DNA from: CG1-02-35-72 sp045046885
GTDB lineage: Bacteria; Bacteroidota; Bacteroidia; Flavobacteriales; Flavobacteriaceae
Length of the DNA stretch: 45,784 bases
Reading direction: 5' to 3'
Assembly: GCA_045046885.1 (NCBI GenBank)
Contig: JASFYX010000005.1
Location: 1 to 45,784, forward strand
In this document: piece after piece, positions 26,255-34,126 of the stretch
Layout: every line of letters begins with the position of its first letter
Numbering within the stretch: the first letter of the stretch is position 1
Notes under the pieces: generated by a model
Databases searched by the model: none
Told to the model about the DNA's origin: nothing
Seen by the model: only the letters and a program-made list of their open reading frames with translations
Program-made: the position numbers and the translations under genes

Positions 26255-27889
26255 CTACAGTGCTTTTATTTTTTTGACTGCCTGAATTCTATTTTTAACA
26301 TCCAATTTGGTGTAGATGTTTTTAATGTGGGTTTTTATGGTATTTTTAGAGACAAAAATTTTAGAAGCTATTTCGTCATTACTAAGGCCGTTTGAAATTA
26401 AATCAATAACTTCTTTTTCTCTCTTAGACAATTCAAAATAATCTAATTTTTCGGCTATATCTTGTGATGAATTAACTTCGTTATATTCAACTTTATCTTT
26501 GAGCTTGTTAATCTGTAATAAATACTTTTGTATTTCAGACTTTTTATTTTGAAGCTCTAAATCTAAATTTTTCCGGCGTAAATTAAAAACAACCACTAAT
26601 ATAAAAATGATAATAACACCCATTATTATAATAAATATCAAGCGTTTATAATTGGCTTGTTCATTTATCAATATCTTTCTTTTTTCAGTAGCCAACTCCT
26701 GAATTTGCGTATCTTTTTTGGCTGTTTCATATTCAATCTGAGTACTTATAATACTCTTTTGAGAGGCTTCATTAATTATACTGTCATGAAATTTTGTAGC
26801 ATTTTCATAGGCACTTAAAGCCTTTTTATAATCTTTATGAAGCGTGTAATAATCTACAAGTGCCTTATAGCCAAGAATAATATTTTCTTTTGAATGAATA
26901 CGCTTTGCTTTGTCTAAACCCAATAAAATATTACGATGAGCCTCTGTGTATTTTTTAAGTCGCAACATATTTATCCCCATATTAATAAGCGTATTGCTCA
27001 AATACCGCTGATTATTATAGTCTTTAAATAAAGGAATAGATTGCTTGTAATATTTTGAAGATTTTGAATAACTCCCTTTTTTCTGATATAATAACCCCAG
27101 TAAGTTTAATTTTATAGACTCACTGTCTTTATGCGGATGTTCTCTAGCAATAACTAACGATTTATTTAAATAATAATAAGCAGAATCGTAAGATTGTTCG
27201 TACAGTAGTACCTCGCCAATATTTGCTAATTCGTATTCTTGGCCTTTTATATTTTTATTTTTTGTCTCTAATTTTAAAGCTCTTTTAAAATATGGCAGCG
27301 CTTTGTTGTATTCTTCGGTATTAATAAATACGTTACCTATACCGTTCAAAGCAATGGCTATACTTCTGTCATTTTTAAATTTTTCTGATAATTTGAGGGC
27401 TTTAAAATAAGAATTAAAAGCGTCCTTTTCCAGATTCAACTTTCTATAAGTTACACCTAAACTGTTTAAACACTTTATTTTAGAGAGTGTATCTTTTGTT
27501 TCTGACAAAAAATTAAGCGCTCTTTTATGATACGTAACAGAGGCTCTGTAATTATTTGCATAGCGCGCAGAAATCCCCATTCTGTTATAGCATTTGGCAA
27601 TACCGTCTATATAAAATATTTTTTTCGAAGTGTACAAGGCATATTCTATGATGTCTTTTCTTATTTTTCTTTGTCTAATTGATTTTTTATATAACGAAAT
27701 TAACTTCTCAACCTTAAATTTGGTATCAGGTTTAATTTTAAGTTCAGCATAAGTACTGTCGATATTTATAGGACGTGTTTGCGCCAAACTTAAATTGGTA
27801 GAAAGAAGAAAGAACAAGATTAAGAGAGCAGAAAATATACCAATATTTTCAAATCTGTAGATACGTACAGTTAGTTTTTGCTTTTGCAT
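26255..27889 (-). CDS. Membrane-anchored TPR protein with C-terminal LuxR-type HTH
   Basis: A 544-residue regulator with an N-terminal signal-like hydrophobic segment (about 15-36). TPR units follow from about 95 to 370 (for example AIALNGIGNVFINTEEYNKALPYFKRAL), then a transmembrane helix at about 417-436. After a charged coiled-coil stretch (about 437-470) comes a LuxR/FixJ-type winged HTH at about 486-540 (SKREKEVIDLISNGLSNDEIA, KNTIKTHIKNIYTKL). The TPR part is thus periplasmic and the HTH cytoplasmic. There is no receiver or kinase domain, so signalling would run directly across the membrane. This architecture is common in Bacteroidota. Its nearest downstream gene is the LRR protein, an obvious candidate target. 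Confidence 0.88.
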   Translation of the reverse strand: MQKQKLTVRIYRFENIGIFSALLILFFLLSTNLSLAQTRPINIDSTYAELKIKPDTKFKVEKLISLYKKSIRQRKIRKDIIEYALYTSKKIFYIDGIAKCYNRMGISARYANNYRASVTYHKRALNFLSETKDTLSKIKCLNSLGVTYRKLNLEKDAFNSYFKALKLSEKFKNDRSIAIALNGIGNVFINTEEYNKALPYFKRALKLETKNKNIKGQEYELANIGEVLLYEQSYDSAYYYLNKSLVIAREHPHKDSESIKLNLLGLLYQKKGSYSKSSKYYKQSIPLFKDYNNQRYLSNTLINMGINMLRLKKYTEAHRNILLGLDKAKRIHSKENIILGYKALVDYYTLHKDYKKALSAYENATKFHDSIINEASQKSIISTQIEYETAKKDTQIQELATEKRKILINEQANYKRLIFIIIMGVIIIFILVVVFNLRRKNLDLELQNKKSEIQKYLLQINKLKDKVEYNEVNSSQDIAEKLDYFELSKREKEVIDLISNGLSNDEIASKIFVSKNTIKTHIKNIYTKLDVKNRIQAVKKIKAL

Positions 27890-27997
27890 TTTAGTGAGAG
27901 ATTTAATGCGTATTTTACAGCACTAATTTACAAAATATTAACCCTTTACTCTTTTTATTAGCAACTTATTTTTAGTAACTTGAGTTACATAAGAAAT

Positions 27998-28018
27998 CAA
28001 GTCTTCTAAGAAGACTTG
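27998..28018. repeat. Perfect 9-bp inverted repeat upstream of the TPR-LuxR gene
   Basis: CAAGTCTTC-TAA-GAAGACTTG, lying about 110 bp upstream of the TPR-LuxR start and just downstream of the terminator of the thioredoxin gene. It has no T-run of its own. It could be an operator or part of a double transcription stop. Confidence 0.4.
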
Positions 28019-28035
28019 GTAAGTGTCTAAAACTA

Positions 28036-28061
28036 AAAAATCCGCTTTAAGCGGATTTTTT
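28036..28061 (-). terminator. Rho-independent terminator of the TlpA-like gene
   Basis: AAATCCGCT and its complement AGCGGATTT enclose a three-base loop. On the minus strand the stem is followed by a run of six T. It begins 17 bp after the end of the thioredoxin gene and, with A/T runs on both sides, could act in both directions. Confidence 0.8.
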
Positions 28062-28077
28062 TATCAATTAATAAAAT

Positions 28078-28626
28078 TTATTCAGCTAAAAGATTATCTA
28101 TGAGTCTCCTGACTTTTTTACTGTTCCAATTAGCAGCTCCTGTTGTTGAAACCACTACTTTGCCTTTTTTACTTACAATATAAGTGGCCGGAATACTGCG
28201 TGTTACAAATAAATCGGGTTCTTTGCTGTACATATTATAAGTTGGTAAATCTAAACCGTGTTCTTTGTAATAGGCCGTTACTTTTTGTGCATTGTCTGAT
28301 GTGACAAATACAAAGTGGACTTTATCTTTATAATCATTATAAAGTTCTTGAATTAAAGGCATTTCGGCACGACAAGGCGGACACCAAGTGGCCCAAATAT
28401 TTACAAAAATGACTTTACCTTTTAAAGATTCAAAGTTTATATCAGAAGTGTTTAAACCTTTTAATTGCCAGTTATAGTCTTTTAAAGTCGGGCTTTTGGC
28501 TTCGGATCTAACCGAAGGTGCAAAAGCAAGCTGCCGCAATATAAAAGCACGTGAGTTTGGATACAATAAAGCCGCAATTAAAACTACAAATAATATGTTA
28601 TATAGCATTTTCTTGTTTAATTTCAT
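28078..28626 (-). CDS. TlpA/ResA-like membrane-anchored thioredoxin
   Basis: A 182-residue protein with an N-terminal membrane anchor (about residues 8-22) and a thioredoxin fold from about 48. The active site is NIWATWCPPCRAEMP with Cys82 and Cys85, typical of TlpA/ResA reductases that work on periplasmic proteins, for example in cytochrome c maturation. The cis-Pro loop reads TRSIPATYIVSKKGKVV. No cytochrome genes are near, so the partner is unknown. The gene stands alone between the aconitase terminator and its own terminator. Confidence 0.88.
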   Translation of the reverse strand: MKLNKKMLYNILFVVLIAALLYPNSRAFILRQLAFAPSVRSEAKSPTLKDYNWQLKGLNTSDINFESLKGKVIFVNIWATWCPPCRAEMPLIQELYNDYKDKVHFVFVTSDNAQKVTAYYKEHGLDLPTYNMYSKEPDLFVTRSIPATYIVSKKGKVVVSTTGAANWNSKKVRRLIDNLLAE

Positions 28627-28683
28627 TTTTTATTTTACTAAGTTTTAAAATTAGTGGTTTTTTTACCAATTTCTTACAATTGT

Positions 28684-28726
28684 AAATATAATAAAGCCTC
28701 CATAAAAAGGAGGCTTTATTATATTT
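28684..28726 (-). terminator. Strong hairpin terminator of the aconitase gene
   Basis: Two perfect 18-bp arms (AAATATAATAAAGCCTCC and its complement) around a seven-base loop, starting about 9 bp after the aconitase stop. The GC core AAGCCTCC/GGAGGCTT is extended by A/T pairs, which makes the stem unusually long. Confidence 0.8.
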
Positions 28727-28734
28727 TTATTTAA

Positions 28735-30996
28735 CTAAGCGTTTTCCTTTTTAATTAAATTCAAAGCAGACCCTTCTTTATACCATTCAATCTGGTTTTT
28801 ATTATAGGTATGATTTAATTTAATGACGTCTTTACTGCCATTAGCATGAACAATTTCTAAAGTCAATTGCTTGCCAGGTGCAAATTGATTCAAATCTAAA
28901 AAGTTAAAAGTATCGTCTTCTTGAATGAGGTCGTAATCGGCTTCATTGGCAAAAGTCAAGCCTAACATGCCTTGTTTTTTAAGGTTTGTTTCGTGAATTC
29001 TTGCAAACGACTTAACAATAACAGCCGCCACACCTAAATGACGTGGTTCCATAGCGGCGTGTTCACGTGAAGAACCTTCCCCGTAATTTTGATCGCCTAC
29101 AACTACAGTATAAATACCTGCTTTTTTATAAGCGCGGGCGGTATCGGGTACAGTACCAAATTCGCCAGTCAACTGATTTTTAACTTTATTAGTCGCACCG
29201 CCAAAAGCATTAACAGCACCTATAAGCATATTATTAGAAATATTATCTAGGTGACCACGGTAACGCAACCAAGGCCCTGCCATTGATATGTGATCTGTTG
29301 TACATTTTCCCTGAGCTTTTATCAATAATTTAGCACCCGTTAAGGTATCGCCAATAGGTTTAAAAGGCGTCAATAATTGCAAGCGTTTTGAGTCGGGGTT
29401 TACAACAATTTCAATACCTGAACCATCAGCTATTGGGGCTATAAAACCTGGATCTTTTACATCAAACCCTTTAGGTGGTAATTCAAACCCTGTGGGTTCT
29501 TCTAACATGACTTCTTCACCATCTTTATTTATCAATTTATCGGTCATCGGATTAAAATCCAAACGCCCTGAAATAGCTACGGCAGCTACCATAGAAGGTG
29601 ATGCTACAAAAGCGTGTGTATTGGGATTGCCATCGGCACGTTTAGAAAAGTTTCTATTAAATGAATGTACAATGGTATTCTTTTCGCCTTTATCGGCACC
29701 AGCCCTAGCCCACTGACCAATACAAGGACCACAAGCATTGGTAAATATTTTAGCGTCTAAATCTTTAAAAATATCTAATAAACCATCACGGTCTGCTGTG
29801 TAGCGCACTTGCTCTGAACCAGGATTGATACCAAATTCGGCTTGAGCAGTTAATTTTTTATCAACGGCTTGTTTGGCTATTGAAGCTGCACGCGATAAAT
29901 CTTCGTAAGAAGAATTAGTACAAGAACCTATCAAGCCCCATTCTACTTTTAGAGGCCATCCATTTTTAGTCGCTTTTTCTGTCATAGTGCCTACTTCTGT
30001 AGCTAAATCGGGGGTAAAAGGCCCATTAAGATGGGGCTTTAAAGTCGATAAATCTATTTCAATTAGTTCGTCAAAGTATTGTTTTGGGTTGGCATATACC
30101 TCATCATCTCCTGTTAAATACGACGCTATTTTATTGGCTTCATCGGCAATATCGGCGCGATTAGTAGCACGCAAATAACGCTCCATAGAATCGTCATACC
30201 CAAAAGTTGACGTGGTAGCGCCTATTTCGGCACCCATATTACAAATAGTCCCTTTTCCTGTAGCTGAAATTGATTTAGCGCCTTCGCCAAAATATTCAAC
30301 TATAGCACCCGTGCCTCCTTTTGCAGTAAGAATCCCCGCTACTTTTAAAATCACATCTTTTGGGGCAGTCCAACCTGAAAGTTTTCCTGTCAACTTGACA
30401 CCAATTAGTTTAGGAAATTTCAATTCCCAAGCCATACCGGCCATAACATCAACGGCATCAGCACCGCCAACACCAATGGCCACCATGCCCAATCCTCCTG
30501 CATTTACAGTGTGTGAATCGGTACCAATCATCATCCCGCCTGGAAAAGCGTAATTTTCAAGTACAACCTGATGGATAATACCAGCTCCCGGTTTCCAAAA
30601 ACCGACACCATATTTATTAGATACTGAAGCAAGAAAGTTGAAAACTTCACTACTTGTGTTTATTGCTTCTTGCAAATCTTTATCAGCCCCTAATCTGGCC
30701 TGAATTAAATGGTCACAATGAACCGTAGTAGGAACTGCCACTTTATCTTTTCCTGCTTGCATAAATTGCAATAAAGCCATTTGTGCGGTAGCATCCTGAC
30801 AAGCAATGCGGTCGGGTGCAAAATCGACATAATCTTTACCTCTTGTAAAAGCTTTGGTGGCTTTACCATCCCAAAGATGGTTGTACAATATTTTTTCGGC
30901 TAGTGTAAGAGGACGTCCTACAACAGTTTTTGCAGCATCTACATGCTCTGTCATCCGCGCATAAACTGATTTAATCATTTCTATATCAAATGCCAT
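28735..30996 (-). CDS. acn: Aconitate hydratase
   Basis: TCA-cycle enzyme interconverting citrate and isocitrate through a [4Fe-4S] cluster. At 753 residues it resembles the mitochondrial-type aconitases more than E. coli AcnA (891) or AcnB. The cluster cysteines are visible in LIGSCTNSSYEDL and in TNACGPCIGQW, and the swivel-domain motif is GDQNYGEGSSREHAAMEPRHLG. DHLIQA and IGTDSHTVNAGGLG are further conserved blocks. It is transcribed alone, with a strong terminator behind it. The RNase P RNA gene lies upstream on the same strand. No clear -7 box was found before the ATG, only a TAAAATTTG variant with one extra spacer base. Confidence 0.96.
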   Translation of the reverse strand: MAFDIEMIKSVYARMTEHVDAAKTVVGRPLTLAEKILYNHLWDGKATKAFTRGKDYVDFAPDRIACQDATAQMALLQFMQAGKDKVAVPTTVHCDHLIQARLGADKDLQEAINTSSEVFNFLASVSNKYGVGFWKPGAGIIHQVVLENYAFPGGMMIGTDSHTVNAGGLGMVAIGVGGADAVDVMAGMAWELKFPKLIGVKLTGKLSGWTAPKDVILKVAGILTAKGGTGAIVEYFGEGAKSISATGKGTICNMGAEIGATTSTFGYDDSMERYLRATNRADIADEANKIASYLTGDDEVYANPKQYFDELIEIDLSTLKPHLNGPFTPDLATEVGTMTEKATKNGWPLKVEWGLIGSCTNSSYEDLSRAASIAKQAVDKKLTAQAEFGINPGSEQVRYTADRDGLLDIFKDLDAKIFTNACGPCIGQWARAGADKGEKNTIVHSFNRNFSKRADGNPNTHAFVASPSMVAAVAISGRLDFNPMTDKLINKDGEEVMLEEPTGFELPPKGFDVKDPGFIAPIADGSGIEIVVNPDSKRLQLLTPFKPIGDTLTGAKLLIKAQGKCTTDHISMAGPWLRYRGHLDNISNNMLIGAVNAFGGATNKVKNQLTGEFGTVPDTARAYKKAGIYTVVVGDQNYGEGSSREHAAMEPRHLGVAAVIVKSFARIHETNLKKQGMLGLTFANEADYDLIQEDDTFNFLDLNQFAPGKQLTLEIVHANGSKDVIKLNHTYNKNQIEWYKEGSALNLIKKENA

Positions 30997-31182
30997 AATA
31001 TATAATTTTAGTGGTTATTTAAATCTTATTTCTAACGCGAAATTACAAATTTTAGTCGTAATTTTAAGTATATTTAAGCAATATCATCGTTAACTGCTTA
31101 TATGATATTTTAATGATTCTTTTTTAAGAATATGTTAACTTTATATACTAAAAATAGATTGTTTTTAAGAAATTGTTAATAA

Positions 31183-31492
31183 AAAAGCAGGTCTATAAGC
31201 CGGATTCTGTCATCCGCCTTAAGCGGATGCCTTATCATTTATCTGCGTTAAACATTACTGCTTAACTTTAGCTGCTTACCCCTTGGAATCGGGCGCGTAA
31301 CCCTTAAGCTCCAATATACGTAACATTGCACCGCGTAGAGTTTACCTGTTTTCACTACAGCCTAACTGTACTTGCTTTCTGTTGCACTTGTCCTCTCCGT
31401 CAGCTGACGAATGACGGGTGTTACCCGCTACGCTACGCTATGGTGTCCGGACTTTCCTTCCCGATAAATCGGGACGATAAGGCGACCTGCTA
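31183..31492 (-). ncRNA. rnpB: RNase P RNA
   Basis: The catalytic RNA of ribonuclease P, which trims the 5' ends of tRNA precursors. On the minus strand it shows the universally conserved GAGGAAAGTCCGGAC-like region (here AAGGAAAGTCCGGACACC), then AGGACAAGTGCAACAGAAA, and near the 3' end GACAGAATCCGGCTTATAGA. The first and last bases pair as GCAGGTC/GACCTGC (helix P1), and the 3' end is followed by six T, which serve as terminator. The total of about 310 bases and the general order fit a bacterial class A RNA. The ends are accurate to a few bases. Confidence 0.95.
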
Positions 31493-31496
31493 TTTG

Positions 31497-31504
31497 CAAA
31501 AGTA
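31497..31504 (-). promoter_or_regulatory. rnpB promoter, -7 box TACTTTTG
   Basis: A full match to TAnnTTTG. The first base of the P1 helix region lies 4-6 bases after the last G. This gives a local yardstick for the distance from box to transcription start. Confidence 0.65.
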
Positions 31505-31531
31505 GTTATTATTATGATTTTAATTTAAAGT

Positions 31532-32224
31532 TTATAAATTAAAACAGTTTAAAATTGATTTTAATTTTTTAGGATCTGGAATATTATAAGATCCCATCCT
31601 AAGTTCTACATCCTTTATAGACTTATGTGAAGTGAAATGGATATTTTTAATACCAATTTTTGAAAATTGCATTGCATTTTCATGATTGACACCACTACCT
31701 GCCATTATTTGAATCCTTTCGCCATATTTTTTTTGAAGTTTCGAAAGTAGGTCAATCCCATCAATAGCCTTTTCATGTAAACCAGAAGTCAGGATGCGAT
31801 CAAATTTAAAATCTATCAACTTTTGTATGGCCATAAAAGGATCTAAAACTAAATCAAATGCTCTATGGAAAGTAACTTCTAACCCTAAAGATTTAGCTAG
31901 TAAAACTAATGATTCGTTTATATTATCAACTTCATTTTGAGCATTTAAAACACCAAAAACGACACCGCTAGCATTCAGATTTTTAGCTGATTCAATATCA
32001 CTTTTCATAATATCAATTTCATCTGATATATATTGAAAATTGCCTCCTCTAGGCCGAATCATTACATGAACTTCAATGGACAGTTTTGTACATTTTTTAA
32101 TAAGCCCATAACTTGGTGTTTGGCCACCTTCTGATAAAGCAGAACACAATTCAATGCGTTTAATAGCAAATTTTTCTGCCATTAAAGCCCCCTCGAAAGA
32201 GTCTGTACATAGTTCAAATATCAT
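31532..32224 (-). CDS. cutC: CutC-family protein
   Basis: A 230-residue TIM-barrel protein of the CutC family. The blocks ELCSALSEGGQTPSYGLI, VMIRPRGGNF, GVVFGVLN, VTFHRAFDLV, ILTSGLHEKA and IMAGSGVN are all typical. The family was named for a role in copper homeostasis, but that function has been questioned and no copper-binding Cys cluster is visible here. The gene lies between the asparaginase and rnpB on the same strand, 64 bp from the former. Confidence 0.9.
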   Translation of the reverse strand: MIFELCTDSFEGALMAEKFAIKRIELCSALSEGGQTPSYGLIKKCTKLSIEVHVMIRPRGGNFQYISDEIDIMKSDIESAKNLNASGVVFGVLNAQNEVDNINESLVLLAKSLGLEVTFHRAFDLVLDPFMAIQKLIDFKFDRILTSGLHEKAIDGIDLLSKLQKKYGERIQIMAGSGVNHENAMQFSKIGIKNIHFTSHKSIKDVELRMGSYNIPDPKKLKSILNCFNL

Positions 32225-32288
32225 TGTTTTTATACTTATAATTGATAAAGAAGATATTAGGAATTTACATCACGAAAGAAGATAGTTT

Positions 32289-33272
32289 CTACCAATTTCT
32301 ACTAAATTTAGCATCAATCATTTGATTTTGAGTTTTGGTATGCGCTGCATAATTAAATCCTTTATAAACACTATAGGCGCCATGCTCTCCTTGTTTATTT
32401 AAAGCTAAAAATCCCACTTGTAAATTAGTTAAATCTTTGTGTTTTCTTATTATTCTGTCAACTGCAGATTTACAAGCTTCAGTTGGACTCATACCTTGCC
32501 GCATCAATTCAACCACAATAGCACTACCAGCAATACGAATAACAGCTTCACCCATACCTGTAGCACAGGCAGCACCAACCTCATTATCAACAAATAACCC
32601 AGCGCCAATTATAGGCGAATCGCCAACGCGTCCATGCATTTTATAAGCCATACCGCTAGTAGTACAAGAACCTGATAAATTCCCTTCATTATCAAGAGCT
32701 AACATACCTATAGTATCATGATTTTCGACATTAATTATAGGCTGATATTTTGATTTAACTTTCCAAGCTTCCCAATCTTTTTTAGATTTTGCAGTCAATA
32801 AATTAACAGTTTTAAAGCCTTTTTCTTTAGCAAATTGCAAAGCGCCCTCTCCCACTAACATGACATGTGGCGACTCATCCATTACTTTTCTGGCAACCGC
32901 CACAGGATTTTCAATATCTTGCAAACAAGCAACAGATCCACAACGATTATTTTCATCCATGATACAGGCATCCAAAGTTACAATGCCATCTCTATCGGGT
33001 AAGCCGCCAATACCAACATATTGATTATCAGCATCAGACTCAATAAGCATCACCCCTTTTTGGACAGCATCTAAAGACCTTCCTCCTTTTTTCAAAGTTT
33101 TCCAAGCTTCTGCATTGGCTTCCATACCCGCCAACCAAGTTGAAATAACGACAGGTTTTTGAATAATGTTGCTAGATTTTGATTTTGAATCAAAAGGTCT
33201 TGCAAAACTTTTGTTGATAACAGCCAAGCTGCTTAAAGAAGCTAATTTTATAAAAGAGCGACGTGATTTCAT
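32289..33272 (-). CDS. N4-(beta-N-acetylglucosaminyl)-L-asparaginase (glycosylasparaginase), Tat-exported
   Basis: An Ntn-hydrolase that cleaves the bond between GlcNAc and asparagine in N-glycan remnants, or acts on related beta-aspartyl compounds. I start it at MKSRRSFIKLASL, 15 codons inside the longest frame, because this gives a Tat signal peptide (RRSFIK) as expected for the periplasmic enzyme. Autoprocessing should occur before Thr187 in the motif NHDTIGMLALD, which frees the nucleophilic Thr. RVGDSPIIGAGLFVDN and AACATGMGEAVIR are the substrate-binding blocks. At 327 residues it is a normal length for the precursor. Bacterial relatives process host or environmental glycoproteins. Confidence 0.88.
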   Translation of the reverse strand: MKSRRSFIKLASLSSLAVINKSFARPFDSKSKSSNIIQKPVVISTWLAGMEANAEAWKTLKKGGRSLDAVQKGVMLIESDADNQYVGIGGLPDRDGIVTLDACIMDENNRCGSVACLQDIENPVAVARKVMDESPHVMLVGEGALQFAKEKGFKTVNLLTAKSKKDWEAWKVKSKYQPIINVENHDTIGMLALDNEGNLSGSCTTSGMAYKMHGRVGDSPIIGAGLFVDNEVGAACATGMGEAVIRIAGSAIVVELMRQGMSPTEACKSAVDRIIRKHKDLTNLQVGFLALNKQGEHGAYSVYKGFNYAAHTKTQNQMIDAKFSRNW

Positions 33273-33349
33273 AATAGAGAGTTTTAGATTTAAGCCTCTA
33301 AAAGTACTAAAACCCACTAAATAAAATAAAAATATTTATTTAAGATAAA

Positions 33350-34117
33350 TTAACTTCTAAATTTTTGACGTGTTAGTTCTAAAATACCATGTATAAATGT
33401 AAGCGGATGAATAGGATCTCCTGGCACGTATAAATCGACATGGATTGTGTTCAAAAAATTACGATTTATAGCAGGACCGTCGGCAAAAAGACCGCCAGAA
33501 ATAGCATCGGTACCCGCCAAAATAAAAAGTTTAGGATTAGGTACTGCTTCGTAAGCAATTTGTAATGCTTCGGCCATATTTTCTGTTATTGGCCCTGTAA
33601 GAACAATACCATCGGCATGACGTGGCGAAGCTGTAAATTCTATACCGTAACGGCCCATATCAAAATTAACATTCCCACAAGCCCCTAATTCAAGTTCGTT
33701 ACAAGCATCTCCTCCTGCGGAAACTTGGCGTAGTTTTAAAGAGCGGTTAAAAATACTTTTAATCTCTTTACGGATAAGTTTAGGGTTAATTGTTAGTGGA
33801 TTTTGAATCCCTTGTTTAAAAATTAATTGATTTATATTATTAGTAGCCATACGATAATCTGAAGTAAATTTAATTTGCTCTGGAAATTGATGTGCACAAT
33901 CGCCACAAAAATTACATTTTCCTAAATTTAAATTTAATTTATCTTCAGTAATTTTGAGGGCTTTGCTTGGACAAAATTCTACAATCGGCTTTAAATCTTC
34001 AGAAGTTTCATTAATTAATGGTTTCCCTTTAAAATTATCGGGTAACATTACTTTAGAAAGGTCTTTTATATATTGTTGACCTTGTCCTTTTAATAATTTT
34101 AACTCTTCTATAAACAT
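33350..34117 (-). CDS. Hydrogenase-4-like small subunit (HyfI/NuoB-like) fused to a one-cluster ferredoxin domain
   Basis: A 255-residue protein, last gene of the six-gene cluster. Residues about 45-80 form a half-ferredoxin: Cys49 in FCPSKAL plus Cys68, Cys71 and Cys74 in CNFCGDC, enough for one [4Fe-4S] cluster (the second Cys-Pro position is Phe-Pro). Residues about 125-250 match the HyfI/HycG/NuoB family (FTASPRHADGIVLTGPIT, VDLYVPGDPIHP). The four Cys that hold the proximal cluster in that family are largely gone: Cys139 remains, the CxxC partner is Leu142, the third position is Asp204 (AGTDAISGG), and the fourth is Asp234 (VPGDP). Cys147 is a nearby extra Cys. It probably replaces both HyfH and HyfI in the complex. 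Confidence 0.85.
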   Translation of the reverse strand: MFIEELKLLKGQGQQYIKDLSKVMLPDNFKGKPLINETSEDLKPIVEFCPSKALKITEDKLNLNLGKCNFCGDCAHQFPEQIKFTSDYRMATNNINQLIFKQGIQNPLTINPKLIRKEIKSIFNRSLKLRQVSAGGDACNELELGACGNVNFDMGRYGIEFTASPRHADGIVLTGPITENMAEALQIAYEAVPNPKLFILAGTDAISGGLFADGPAINRNFLNTIHVDLYVPGDPIHPLTFIHGILELTRQKFRS

Positions 34118-34126
34118 ATGCTTTCT

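Noticed and set aside
33273..33317. Longer asparaginase with 15 extra residues
   Set aside because: The extension would bury the twin-arginine signal; the ATG at 33272 gives a proper Tat signal peptide.
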